A stretch of DNA of 7,114 bases from Patescibacteria group bacterium (GCA_004298405.1 SCSL01000078.1:1-7114), one strand, 5' to 3'; shown: positions 1 through 5,805, numbered from the stretch's first letter. Numbers and translations are program-made. The notes: generated by a model not told the origin, from the letters alone.

Positions 1-446
1 CCACTGACAATAACCACTCCTGCACGCGCGACCGGTTCAATAAGTTCTTCCGTCACACGCAATCCATACCGGGACGCGTGTCGGGATCCGACGACCGCAA
101 GATGTTTTCGATTGGGATCAGGGAGCGCGCCGCGCACAAACAAGACGGCGGGAGGATCGTAAATTTGTTTGAGGAGTGGAGGGTAGATTTCGTCTTGGAT
201 GGTGACTAGTTGGACGCCCTGGACTTCGAGTTCTCGGGAGAGCGCCTCAGGATCGATGTGGAGACGTTCCTGCAAGAAGCGACTCGCAAGCTCTGGTTCG
301 ATTCCTGCCTCGACAAGCTCAATCGCGCTGGCTCCAAACGCTCGTTCCATGCTGGGAAATCGTCGAGCAAGTCGCGCCATGCGCACTGGACCGAATGGTC
401 GAAACGCCGTGAGCGCGACCCAGTAGGGACGATCAGATTCAGTCAT
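1..446 (-). CDS. dprA: DNA-processing protein DprA (Smf), N-terminal part, truncated by window edge
   Basis: The reading frame starts at ATG 446-444 and stays open to the left edge, giving 148 full codons. DprA loads RecA onto incoming single-stranded DNA during natural transformation, in the cytoplasm. The start (MTESDRPYWVALTAF, then GPVRMARLARRF) resembles the helical N-terminal region that precedes the Rossmann domain in this family. Residues 88-106 hold the typical YPPLLKQIYDPPAVLFVRG stretch. Residues 117-128 (AVVGSRHASRYG) form the GSR motif of the Rossmann fold, and VIVSG at 145-149 leads into the next conserved loop. No clear Shine-Dalgarno precedes the ATG; instead a REP-like hairpin (452-469) ends five bases upstream. 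The stop of pth lies 53 bp upstream in the same direction. The C-terminal half is outside the window, so completeness cannot be judged. Confidence 0.9.
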   Translation of the reverse strand, partial: MTESDRPYWVALTAFRPFGPVRMARLARRFPSMERAFGASAIELVEAGIEPELASRFLQERLHIDPEALSRELEVQGVQLVTIQDEIYPPLLKQIYDPPAVLFVRGALPDPNRKHLAVVGSRHASRYGLRVTEELIEPVARAGVVIVS

Positions 447-450
447 AGGC

Positions 451-475
451 ACGGCCGCTGAAGCGGCTGAGAAAT
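451..475 (+). repeat. REP-like palindrome A
   Basis: The stem GCCGCT (454-459) pairs with AGCGGC (462-467) around a GA/CTGAAG loop, preceded by ACGG and followed by the tail TGAGAA. It has the same layout (ACGG, stem, GCT-AA-AGC core, TRAGAA tail) as the copies at 491-513 and 3123-3145. It points toward copy B, so the two form an inverted, tail-to-tail pair resembling a REPIN. Confidence 0.6.
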
Positions 476-481
476 ATTATA
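476..481 (-). promoter_or_regulatory. possible -10 box of dprA
   Basis: The minus strand reads TATAAT at 481-476, a perfect consensus -10, 29 bases before the dprA ATG. No good -35 is visible at the right distance; that place is occupied by the REP-like hairpin at the end of pth. It may be chance, or a promoter lying between the two repeats. Confidence 0.3.
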
Positions 482-486
482 GGATT

Positions 487-511
487 CTTCTCAGGGGCTT
501 TAGCCCCGTCC
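487..511 (-). repeat. REP-like palindrome B, overlapping the end of pth
   Basis: On the minus strand this reads GACGG, then the GGGGCT/AGCCCC stem (507-502 with 499-494), then TGAGAA. It matches copy D at 3123-3145 across the whole unit except one base of the tail. The loop contains the TAA stop codon of pth (502-500), so the last residues of Pth (GRG) are encoded by the repeat. Confidence 0.65.
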
Positions 512-1039
512 GAGGGATTCGAGAACTTTCTCAATAGCAGAATTGATCGTCGCTGGGAGTGCTTTTTCTTCCATCTCTGTCCATCGCCCTAACACAAATT
601 CATCCAAAGGAATGTCCGGATGTGTTGGTCGTCCAATCCCGACGCGAACACGTGAGAGACTCGAACCTTTTGGAAGCGCGGACAGAATCGATTCCATGCC
701 ACGATGACCCGCACTGCTCCCGTTTTCTTTGGATCGAACATCCCCAAAAGGGAGATCAGCATCGTCGTACACAACCACCACATCCTCGAGTTTGACGGGG
801 AACGTCGACAACACGGCCGTGAGCACACGACCACTTGCGTTCATGAAGGTTTGCGGTTTAACCAGGAGGATCCGTTCATCATCTATCATTACTTCAGTCA
901 TTTCAGCTTCCAGAGAACGTTTCGATTTGAATTTTCCTTCGTAACGTTTTGCGAGTTTATCCAATACCAAGAACCCCACGTTGTGACGTGTGTTCTCATA
1001 TTCTTTGCCAGGATTCCCAAGGCCAATGATCGCTTTCAT
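500..1039 (-). CDS. pth: Peptidyl-tRNA hydrolase
   Basis: Pth cleaves peptidyl-tRNAs that drop off the ribosome, releasing tRNA and peptide in the cytoplasm. At 179 aa it is slightly shorter than typical Pth (about 190). The N-terminus shows the family signature GLGNPG (6-11) followed by YENTRHNVG (14-22) with catalytic His19. KPQTFMNASG (61-70) provides the substrate-binding Asn67, and VVYDDADLPFG carries Asp92, which orients the histidine. The segment GHRG (111-114) has Arg113 where the well-studied enzymes have a conserved Asn (Asn114 in E. coli). The ATG is supported by AAGGTGAA at 1050-1043. The gene lies downstream of the NYN-gene terminator, so it probably has its own promoter. Its stop codon sits inside a REP-like hairpin, so the original C-terminus may have been replaced by a few repeat-encoded residues. 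The identification is firm. Confidence 0.95.
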   Translation of the reverse strand: MKAIIGLGNPGKEYENTRHNVGFLVLDKLAKRYEGKFKSKRSLEAEMTEVMIDDERILLVKPQTFMNASGRVLTAVLSTFPVKLEDVVVVYDDADLPFGDVRSKENGSSAGHRGMESILSALPKGSSLSRVRVGIGRPTHPDIPLDEFVLGRWTEMEEKALPATINSAIEKVLESLGRG

Positions 1040-1042
1040 AGG

Positions 1043-1050
1043 TTCACCTT
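1043..1050 (-). promoter_or_regulatory. ribosome binding site of pth
   Basis: The minus strand reads AAGGTGAA at 1050-1043, a few bases before the ATG at 1039. It is one of only three clear Shine-Dalgarno sites in the window, with those of pyrF and pyrE, and it fixes the pth start. Confidence 0.65.
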
Positions 1051-1092
1051 GACTTCTTGAGCAGAATGACTTATCTTTTAGTTATCACCACG

Positions 1093-1134
1093 AAAGAGAC
1101 CCTTGTACGGATACGTCCGTACCGGGGGCTCTTT
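1093..1134 (-). terminator. strong hairpin terminator after the NYN gene
   Basis: Two 19-base arms, 1093-1111 and 1116-1134, pair around a TACG tetraloop. The inner GTACGGA/TCCGTAC and outer AAAGAG/CTCTTT blocks are perfect, with two mismatches and one G-U between them. It begins at the stop codon of the NYN gene. The T-run is better on the plus strand (CTCTTTTATTTT) than on the minus strand, so it may act in both directions, but minus-strand transcription of der and the NYN gene is what it would normally stop. Confidence 0.7.
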
Positions 1135-1634
1135 TATTTTGGACGATAGGAGAGTTTATGCTTCACATCGTTCAAACAGAGGATTGGAACGCCTGTTTTT
1201 TTGAGGAGGATCGAACACTTCTTTAACGGCGCGGGAGAAACGACTACGCACGAAACAGATTTTTCTAGCCAGAAACTTACAAGAGGTGCATAGTCGCCGT
1301 CACTAGATACAAGAATGACTTTTGTCACCCCATTTTCGAAATGATCCCTTACCGCCTGGAGAACCAAATCAGCATCACAATTCCCCTTGGCCTTTCCTGC
1401 GCCATCATACACCACCTCTTTAAAGATCAGTTTATATCCCGAATTTTGTAATGATGTATAGAGTGTGGCGTGTTTGGGCATGAGTCCAATGAATAAGTAG
1501 GCCTCGTCAACCCCGTATTTTTGTCGAATCCAAGATCGAAATTTTCGATAATCTAATTTCCAACCCAAACCATCAATGCCTTTATGAAGGTTGGCAGCAT
1601 CAAGGTAGGCAATCGTTTTTTGTTTACTCGTCAT
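1134..1634 (-). CDS. NYN-domain (PIN-like, LabA/DUF88-type) putative ribonuclease
   Basis: The 166-aa protein is essentially one NYN domain, a PIN-like fold that binds metal through clustered acidic residues and usually cuts RNA. Visible motifs are YLDAANLHKG (10-19, Asp12 and Asn15), GNCDADLVLQAV (84-95, Asp87 and Asp89) and VSSDGDYAPLV (109-119, Asp112 and Asp114). These match the three acidic motifs of the family in order, so the active site looks complete. There is no signal peptide or membrane segment. The ATG lies 9 bases after the der stop and has no clear Shine-Dalgarno, which suggests co-transcription with der. The substrate is unknown. The coding sequence is visibly more AT-rich than der and pth, which may point to later acquisition. 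Confidence 0.85.
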   Translation of the reverse strand: MTSKQKTIAYLDAANLHKGIDGLGWKLDYRKFRSWIRQKYGVDEAYLFIGLMPKHATLYTSLQNSGYKLIFKEVVYDGAGKAKGNCDADLVLQAVRDHFENGVTKVILVSSDGDYAPLVSFWLEKSVSCVVVSPAPLKKCSILLKKTGVPILCLNDVKHKLSYRPK

Positions 1635-1643
1635 GTGAAAATT

Positions 1644-3008
1644 CTACTTCGATACCGCTCGTGCGATACGGATGTTTATGCGCAACGGGGTGCCAACAAG
1701 GTTGAATTTCTCGCGCAGACGATTTTCGAGGAAGCGGATATAGGCAGTGGAAAGTGCGTCCGTGCGTTTGGCTTTCATGATGAGATCAAATTCTGGCGGT
1801 TCGCTTCGTATCTGTTTGAATCCCAAAAGCTTTGGCACACTTTGCCCCGCGCCTTTCATGGGCGCGTGTTTTGTTTGAGCGTCCTTGAGGAAGCCAGCAA
1901 GATCTTGGTCGGAAATTTTGATCGAGCGGTTTGCCACCACGCGGTCGATTTCATCAAAGAGTGTTTGTACACGCTGTTTGGTTTTGGCCGAGATAAACAG
2001 AACCGGTGCCCATGCCAAGAAGGGGATCGTTCCCGCGATGTACTCGCGGAAGCGGTTGATCGTGTTTGTTTTCTTGTCCTCAATGAGATCCCATTTATTA
2101 GCGACGACGATGACGGCTGATCCCGAGGTCTTCAAAAATCCAGCCAGCGTTTTTTCTTGAGCGCCCAGTGGCTCATTCGCATCCACGACAAGAATCGTCA
2201 CGTCGGCAATCTTTACAATGTATTCGTTGCGCTTCACTGCTTCTTTTTCAAGTCCCCCTGCCTTGTTCACCTTGCCTTGTTTGCGCATGCCGGCGGTGTC
2301 GATGAAAATATATCGTTTGTCACCGCGCGTGAGGAGCATGTCATTTGGCTCACGTGTCGTGTGGGCAATCGCCGACGTAATGAAACGTTCCTCACCGATG
2401 ATGGCATTGAGGAGAGTCGATTTGCCGACATTTGGTTTCCCGATGACCGCGACTTTTATCCCGACCGTTTCTTTTGGATCCGTTGCGGGTTTCCCAGCCT
2501 CGGCCAGTTCATCATAGACACGATCGAGTAAGTCTCCCACGCCTGTTCCACGAATCGCAGAAATAGCCATGGGTTCAGCGAGACCTTGGAATCTCCACTG
2601 CGCGTTCTCGACGCTTAATCGATCCGCAACTTTTTCCGCTTTGTTGGCGACGACAATAATCGGTTTCCCGGATTTGCGAAGTCGAGAGGCGAGGATTTTT
2701 TCTTGGGGCATGGCGCCAACCTTTGCATCGACGACAAACAAAATGAGATCCGCACGATCGATGGCGTATTCCGCCTGTTTCAAAATGTTCCGTTCGATTT
2801 CATCTTGCAGATTTACGTCCATCCCGCCGGTGTCCACAAGACGAATCACGCGTCCGCGCCACAAGCAGTCACCCTCGTTTCGATCGCGGGTCGTCCCAGC
2901 GGTAGGCGAAACAAGCGCCTTCTGTGTTTCCAGAAGGCGATTGAAAAGCGTTGATTTTCCGACATTTGTTCGTCCAACAAGCGCGACAACGGGTGGGTGT
3001 TCAGACAT
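1644..3008 (-). CDS. der: Ribosome biogenesis GTPase Der (EngA)
   Basis: Der is an essential double GTPase that helps mature the 50S ribosomal subunit. The 454 aa are close to the usual family length. GTPase domain 1 has the P-loop GRTNVGKST (12-20), switch TTRD (39-42), DTGG (59-62), and NKAE (122-125) where NKxD is normal. Domain 2 has GKPNVGKST (190-198), TTRE (217-220), DTAG (237-240), NKWD (304-307) and SAK (340-342). Residues from about 360 to 454 form the KH-like domain, including TPLRI at 440-444. The ATG at 3008 is the only start before the first P-loop. A good promoter lies so close to it that the mRNA would be nearly leaderless. The NYN gene follows 9 bases after the stop. The glutamate in the first G4 motif is unusual and might relax guanine recognition there; domain 2 is canonical in G4. 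Confidence 0.96.
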   Translation of the reverse strand: MSEHPPVVALVGRTNVGKSTLFNRLLETQKALVSPTAGTTRDRNEGDCLWRGRVIRLVDTGGMDVNLQDEIERNILKQAEYAIDRADLILFVVDAKVGAMPQEKILASRLRKSGKPIIVVANKAEKVADRLSVENAQWRFQGLAEPMAISAIRGTGVGDLLDRVYDELAEAGKPATDPKETVGIKVAVIGKPNVGKSTLLNAIIGEERFITSAIAHTTREPNDMLLTRGDKRYIFIDTAGMRKQGKVNKAGGLEKEAVKRNEYIVKIADVTILVVDANEPLGAQEKTLAGFLKTSGSAVIVVANKWDLIEDKKTNTINRFREYIAGTIPFLAWAPVLFISAKTKQRVQTLFDEIDRVVANRSIKISDQDLAGFLKDAQTKHAPMKGAGQSVPKLLGFKQIRSEPPEFDLIMKAKRTDALSTAYIRFLENRLREKFNLVGTPLRINIRIARAVSK

Positions 3009-3016
3009 GTGAGCCT

Positions 3017-3046
3017 ATTGTACGGGAAAAGCCGATAAATTGACAA
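3017..3046 (-). promoter_or_regulatory. sigma70-like promoter of der
   Basis: On the minus strand, TTGTCA (3046-3041) and TACAAT (3022-3017) are separated by 18 bases. They match the consensus boxes at five of six positions each. Only 8 bases separate the -10 from the der ATG, so transcription would start within two or three bases of the start codon. Confidence 0.6.
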
Positions 3047-3063
3047 AAAGCTGATTTTGGCTT

Positions 3064-3090
3064 ATTTTTTCACAGCCGCTTTAGCGGCGT
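3064..3090 (-). repeat. REP-like palindrome C
   Basis: The stem GCCGCT (3075-3080) pairs with AGCGGC (3083-3088) around TT. Read on the minus strand it has the same core (GCTAAAGC) and a TGTGAAAAAA tail, close to the TGAGAA tail of copies A and B. It faces away from copy D, so C and D form a divergent pair with a 30-odd base spacer that contains the perfect palindrome TTCGTACGAA (3091-3100). Confidence 0.55.
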
Positions 3091-3122
3091 TTCGTACGAA
3101 TCATATCGCTCGCAAGCTACGT

Positions 3123-3149
3123 GACGGGGCTAAAGCCCCTAAGAAAAAA
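3123..3149 (+). repeat. REP-like palindrome D
   Basis: GACGG is followed by a GGGGCT (3126-3131)/AGCCCC (3134-3139) stem and the tail TAAGAAAAAA. It is nearly identical to copy B at the end of pth. It lies in the 229-bp spacer between the LCP gene and der. Confidence 0.65.
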
Positions 3150-3170
3150 GCTAAAGCCCCTGAGAAAAAA
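3150..3170 (+). repeat. partial REP-like unit E, tandem copy of D
   Basis: These 21 bases repeat 3129-3149 with a single change (TAAGAA to TGAGAA). The unit lacks the GGG part of the left arm, so it cannot form the full stem. This looks like a local tandem duplication of the right half of unit D. Confidence 0.6.
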
Positions 3171-3184
3171 GGAGAAGCCCATTT

Positions 3185-3205
3185 GTCGGTGGCTAAGCCA
3201 CCGAC
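3185..3205. repeat. palindrome F (GTCGGTGGC / GCCACCGAC)
   Basis: A perfect 9-base stem (3185-3193 with 3197-3205) encloses TAA. It resembles the other palindromes in having a GCTAAGC core but has a different stem and no TRAGAA tail. It may be a diverged relative or an independent hairpin downstream of the LCP gene. No T-run follows on either strand. Confidence 0.5.
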
Positions 3206-3214
3206 CTGTATAGG

Positions 3215-3239
3215 AAAAATCGACCTTGGAGGTGGATTT
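3215..3239 (-). terminator. intrinsic terminator of the LCP gene
   Basis: On the minus strand AAATCCACCT (3239-3230) pairs with AGGTCGATTT (3226-3217) around CCA with one mismatch, and the run of T continues to 3215. The first arm begins inside the TAA stop codon (3240-3238), so the terminator overlaps the end of the gene. Confidence 0.6.
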
Positions 3240-4965
3240 ACGGAATCTCTTCACTGCCTTGCGGCGATGCTCCTATTGCAAACGAGCCGGCGGTTTCGCC
3301 TAGGATGATGAGGAAGTCGACGTCTTCTTGTGTGGCAAGTCGTTCGTAGTCTTCAGAGGAGAAGGTCACTTCTTTTGGCACCACATCACTACTCAACATC
3401 CATCCCGTTGCCGAGAGGGTAACGTCGGCCTGGAGATAGTCTCGTAGTGCTTTTAATTCTTCTGATCGCTGTCCGTTGGTGAGGTCGTAGATGACGGTGT
3501 GTTCATATCCTCGGCTCACCGCGTTGCCAACTTTTACAACATCAAACCCTTGGCCGTCCAAGAGCTGGGACGCACGGAAGGCGAGTCCGGTGATGTTGGT
3601 TCCATTTTGAATTTCGACGGTGACAAATTTTGGTTTCTGTTCTGGGGCGTCCGCAAACTGGGTGTTGAGTTCTGAATCAGGAGTAAAAATATTCTCAGCG
3701 ATCCGTTGAAGAGCCGACCAGTCGTCGTTTTTTGGAAGGAGCACGTATGCGCCATTGAGGACGGTCGCGTACAAAGGAGACGCATCAGAGGCGTCGATCA
3801 CGTGATGAACGATCTCTCCGGCACTGAGGTCCTTGAACTCTCCCGCGAGGCGCACGATCTCCCACACATCGAGGTTGGTCGCGATGTTGTCTTTAAGCGT
3901 ATCCATCATTTTGGAAATACGTGAGGGATTCAGAAAGGTGGATGCCGAGAGAACTTTATCTTTTACCGCGAGGATAATTTTTTGTTGACGTTCGCTTCGC
4001 GCAAAGTCAGACCCCTCGCCATTATTTCCGTGTCTGGATCGAGCAAACTTCAGCGCGGTCTCACCGTCCATGTGTGTCCAGCCTTCATAAAACGTAATGG
4101 ACTCAAATCGACACGAATAATCAATCACCTCAGGCTGATTCTCCTCCTCAAGAGCCTCTTCGAGTATCCCTTGCTCTTCCTGACCTATAGCAAGTATCTC
4201 CGCCAGCTCTGTTTCTTCCTCCTCATCCCTTAGTCCTTCCGTCCCTCCTGCCCCCTCTGTTCCTTCTTCTCCTTCTAACCCTCCTAACCCTCCCCCCCCA
4301 CCTCCACACGTCGCATATTCTTTTCCATGCGATGGATAGTTTGGATCTGTGAATGTATTTTCGATATACACATCAACGCCGCCGATCGCATCAACAAATT
4401 CAGCGAACCCATCGAAGTCCACGCGTAGGTAATAGTGGATATCTTCGTCAAGCACCTCCCCGATGACCTGGGAAGCAAGTTCTGGACCAGATCCTGGGTT
4501 GTCCATCTCTCCATACGCGTTCGCGTGGTTCACTTTGCGATATCCGTAGTTTGGGATCGGCACGGTCATGTCTCGCGGAAGGGACATCATGGCAACAGAA
4601 CCATCGGATGGTTTGAAACTGGTGAAGATAATCGTGTCGGTGAGTTGTGGTCCATCATGGCCTTCGCCGCCGATTCCTAGCAAAAGAAAATTAACTCGGT
4701 CTTCCTCTTCTCCGTCAAGCTCGCGATCATTGGAAGAGACAAGGTGTCTGATAGTGGAAAAGAGGGAGAGGGTTGGAAAGTTGCCAGAACTTTCTGATGT
4801 TGAACTGACATGATACGAGAAGCCAGCTCCCACACTGGCGAGAACGATGAGAACGACCAGAAGGCGTCGACCAAAAAAAAGAACCGGCGTTCGCTTTTGC
4901 GTTCGCGGGTGATGATGACGTTTCAGAAGGTTGACATGCGGATTCTCAACCATAGACAACTTCAT
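3238..4965 (-). CDS. LCP (LytR-CpsA-Psr) family cell-envelope protein with C-terminal LytR_C-like domain
   Basis: LCP proteins transfer lipid-linked glycopolymers onto peptidoglycan outside the membrane. This 575-aa protein has a short basic cytoplasmic start, one membrane segment (about 34-52, LLVVLIVLASVGAGF) and an extracellular LCP domain (about 90-340). Hallmarks are LLLGIGG (95-100), LTDTI (108-112), SLPRD (128-132), KVNHANAYG (144-152), DAIGGVDVY (192-200), and ALKFARSRH (304-312) followed by SDFARSERQQ (319-328), which supply the arginine/aspartate cluster for phosphate and metal binding. Residues 446-520 (VTVEIQNGTNITGLA onward) resemble the LytR_C domain. A Gly/Glu-rich insertion (221-280) lies between Cys220 and Cys285 and interrupts the LCP domain. 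The start is uncertain: neither ATG 4965 nor ATG 4953 has a clear Shine-Dalgarno, and either leaves the membrane segment intact. The gene is divergent from tRNA-Val and ends in its own terminator. Confidence 0.93.
   Translation of the reverse strand: MKLSMVENPHVNLLKRHHHPRTQKRTPVLFFGRRLLVVLIVLASVGAGFSYHVSSTSESSGNFPTLSLFSTIRHLVSSNDRELDGEEEDRVNFLLLGIGGEGHDGPQLTDTIIFTSFKPSDGSVAMMSLPRDMTVPIPNYGYRKVNHANAYGEMDNPGSGPELASQVIGEVLDEDIHYYLRVDFDGFAEFVDAIGGVDVYIENTFTDPNYPSHGKEYATCGGGGGGLGGLEGEEGTEGAGGTEGLRDEEEETELAEILAIGQEEQGILEEALEEENQPEVIDYSCRFESITFYEGWTHMDGETALKFARSRHGNNGEGSDFARSERQQKIILAVKDKVLSASTFLNPSRISKMMDTLKDNIATNLDVWEIVRLAGEFKDLSAGEIVHHVIDASDASPLYATVLNGAYVLLPKNDDWSALQRIAENIFTPDSELNTQFADAPEQKPKFVTVEIQNGTNITGLAFRASQLLDGQGFDVVKVGNAVSRGYEHTVIYDLTNGQRSEELKALRDYLQADVTLSATGWMLSSDVVPKEVTFSSEDYERLATQEDVDFLIILGETAGSFAIGASPQGSEEIP
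4126..4305 (-). repeat. low-complexity purine/pyrimidine-biased insert in the LCP gene, with a C8 tract
   Basis: The plus strand here is dominated by C and T (runs such as CCTCCTCATCCC and TTCCTTCTTCTCC) and includes eight consecutive C at 4292-4299. On the coding strand this encodes a poly-Gly start (GGGGGG) and then a Glu-rich stretch. The homopolymer lies in frame within glycine codons, so adding or losing one base would shift the frame and remove the C-terminal catalytic arginines. Confidence 0.7.
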
Positions 4966-4985
4966 TCTAACGATTCTTTCGGCTC

Positions 4986-5014
4986 TTGAAAAGGGGAGTC
5001 CCGCATGTTACTCT
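4986..5014 (+). promoter_or_regulatory. possible promoter of tRNA-Val
   Basis: TTGAAA (4986-4991) and TACTCT (5009-5014) are 17 bases apart, and the -10 ends 16 bases before the tRNA. The -35 is good and the -10 is weak (three of six). No better pair is visible in the 65-bp gap between the LCP gene and the tRNA. Confidence 0.35.
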
Positions 5015-5030
5015 GTCGCTCGCAGATAAC

Positions 5031-5107
5031 GGGTGTGTAGCTCAGCTGGTTAGAGCACTGTCCTCACACGACAGGGGTCAGAGGTTCGAGTCCTCTCACG
5101 CCCACCA
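5031..5107 (+). tRNA. tRNA-Val (anticodon CAC), CCA encoded
   Basis: The 77-nt sequence folds into a standard cloverleaf. The acceptor GGGTGTG pairs with CACGCCC, with one G-U. The D arm is GCTC...GAGC. The anticodon stem CTGTC/GACAG encloses CTCACAC, giving anticodon CAC (reads GUG, valine). The T arm is AGAGG/CCTCT with loop TTCGAGT. It ends in discriminator A and an encoded CCA. A terminator follows at once. Its 3' half, from the first anticodon-stem base onward, is repeated at 5944-5993, marking it as an integration target. Confidence 0.97.
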
Positions 5108-5137
5108 AAAATCTTCCAGGCAACTGGGAGATTTTTG
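5058..5137 (+). repeat. direct repeat copy 1 (attL-like), within tRNA-Val and terminator
   Basis: This covers the tRNA from the anticodon stem to CCA plus the terminator. It matches 5944-6023 base for base except A5131, which is G at 6017. The match stops on the left at A5057 versus G5943 and on the right after G5137. Confidence 0.9.
5107..5136 (+). terminator. terminator of tRNA-Val, probably bidirectional
   Basis: AAAAATCTTCCAG (5107-5119) pairs with CTGGGAGATTTTT (5124-5136) with one G-U and a GCAA loop. Because the stem has A at one end and T at the other, both strands end in a T-run. It can stop the tRNA on the plus strand and the converging orphan gene (5152-5805) on the minus strand. 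Confidence 0.85.
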
Positions 5138-5151
5138 TTTATAAGTCTCCA

Positions 5152-5805
5152 TCATGCTGTCGTCTCAACTTCAGTGTCGACAATACCCTCGATTATTGGA
5201 GCGAAATGTTCTTCGATTTTTTTGAGTGCTCTACTCATTTCATTGATTGCATCTGCAAGTTTCACCGCGCGCTCCTGTTTTGCCTCCGAAATGCTTGCAT
5301 AGTGTTCCCTAAAGGTTCGAGTGTAATGATCGGTGGCCTCACCTACATATTCAACACCAAAGTACCTCTCGGTTTTTTCAAGGGTGGTTTTTACGAATTG
5401 TTTACTTTGCGGATCCAGTTCATCTTGATTGGAGTCAGTCATGTGATAAATGTCTTTCAAGGCTCTTTCAACAAATGCCTTAAAGCTCGTTTTTGTTTTT
5501 TGGCGTTCACTTAGACTCCGATATTCTCGATAAAGTTGTGCGCGAAGATTGTATGCCGAAGATTCTAATAAGGCTTTTTGATAATCATCATGCATTTTCC
5601 TTATTTTGCTTTCAAACCATGCCATCATCGACAGGAGAGTGATTTCTGCATATCTCGGATTTTCTTCAAAGCGTTCAATTAACAAATTCACAGCGTCTTC
5701 CAACCGGTTTTGTTCTCTTAATCTCAAAAAATCTTTTCTGAGATTTTCTGCCCCCTGATTTTCAGGGACGAAATTATGACCTTCATGCATAGTGATCGTT
5801 AACAT
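5152..5805 (-). CDS. hypothetical protein, orphan cargo of the tRNA-Val element
   Basis: I do not recognise the family. From ATG 5805 the protein has 217 aa, starting MLTITMHEGHNF. ATG 5790 is an equally possible start, and the frame is open back to a TTG at 5847; none has a clear Shine-Dalgarno. The sequence is soluble, highly charged and apparently almost all helical, with no signal peptide, membrane segment or catalytic-looking motif. Early residues (LREQNRLEDAVNLLIERF, then ENPRYAEI) have a TPR-like helix pattern, and the end (about 175-205, with LADAINEMSRALKKIEEHF) could form a coiled coil. The stop is TGA, and the gene ends against the shared terminator at 5107-5136. It is the only gene between the two tRNA-derived repeats. 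Its AT-rich codons differ from pyrF to the right and from der to the left, in line with acquisition from elsewhere. Confidence 0.7.
   Translation of the reverse strand: MLTITMHEGHNFVPENQGAENLRKDFLRLREQNRLEDAVNLLIERFEENPRYAEITLLSMMAWFESKIRKMHDDYQKALLESSAYNLRAQLYREYRSLSERQKTKTSFKAFVERALKDIYHMTDSNQDELDPQSKQFVKTTLEKTERYFGVEYVGEATDHYTRTFREHYASISEAKQERAVKLADAINEMSRALKKIEEHFAPIIEGIVDTEVETTA

Noticed and set aside
1584..2120. Plus-strand frame of 178 codons
   Set aside because: It is antisense to der and the NYN gene, with no recognisable motif or ribosome binding site.
3064..3205. CRISPR array in the repeat-rich spacer
   Set aside because: The units are short palindromes in mixed orientation without regular spacers of constant length, and no cas gene is nearby.
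3057..3308. Plus-strand frame with AKAPKKK and AKAPEKK repeats
   Set aside because: The repeats come from the REP-like palindromes, and the frame runs through a terminator into the antisense of the LCP gene. It has no ribosome site.
5007..5030. Inverted repeat GTTA-ctCTG...CAGa-TAAC between the LCP gene and tRNA-Val as an operator
   Set aside because: The match is imperfect and short, it overlaps the tRNA leader, and no regulator is present to support it.
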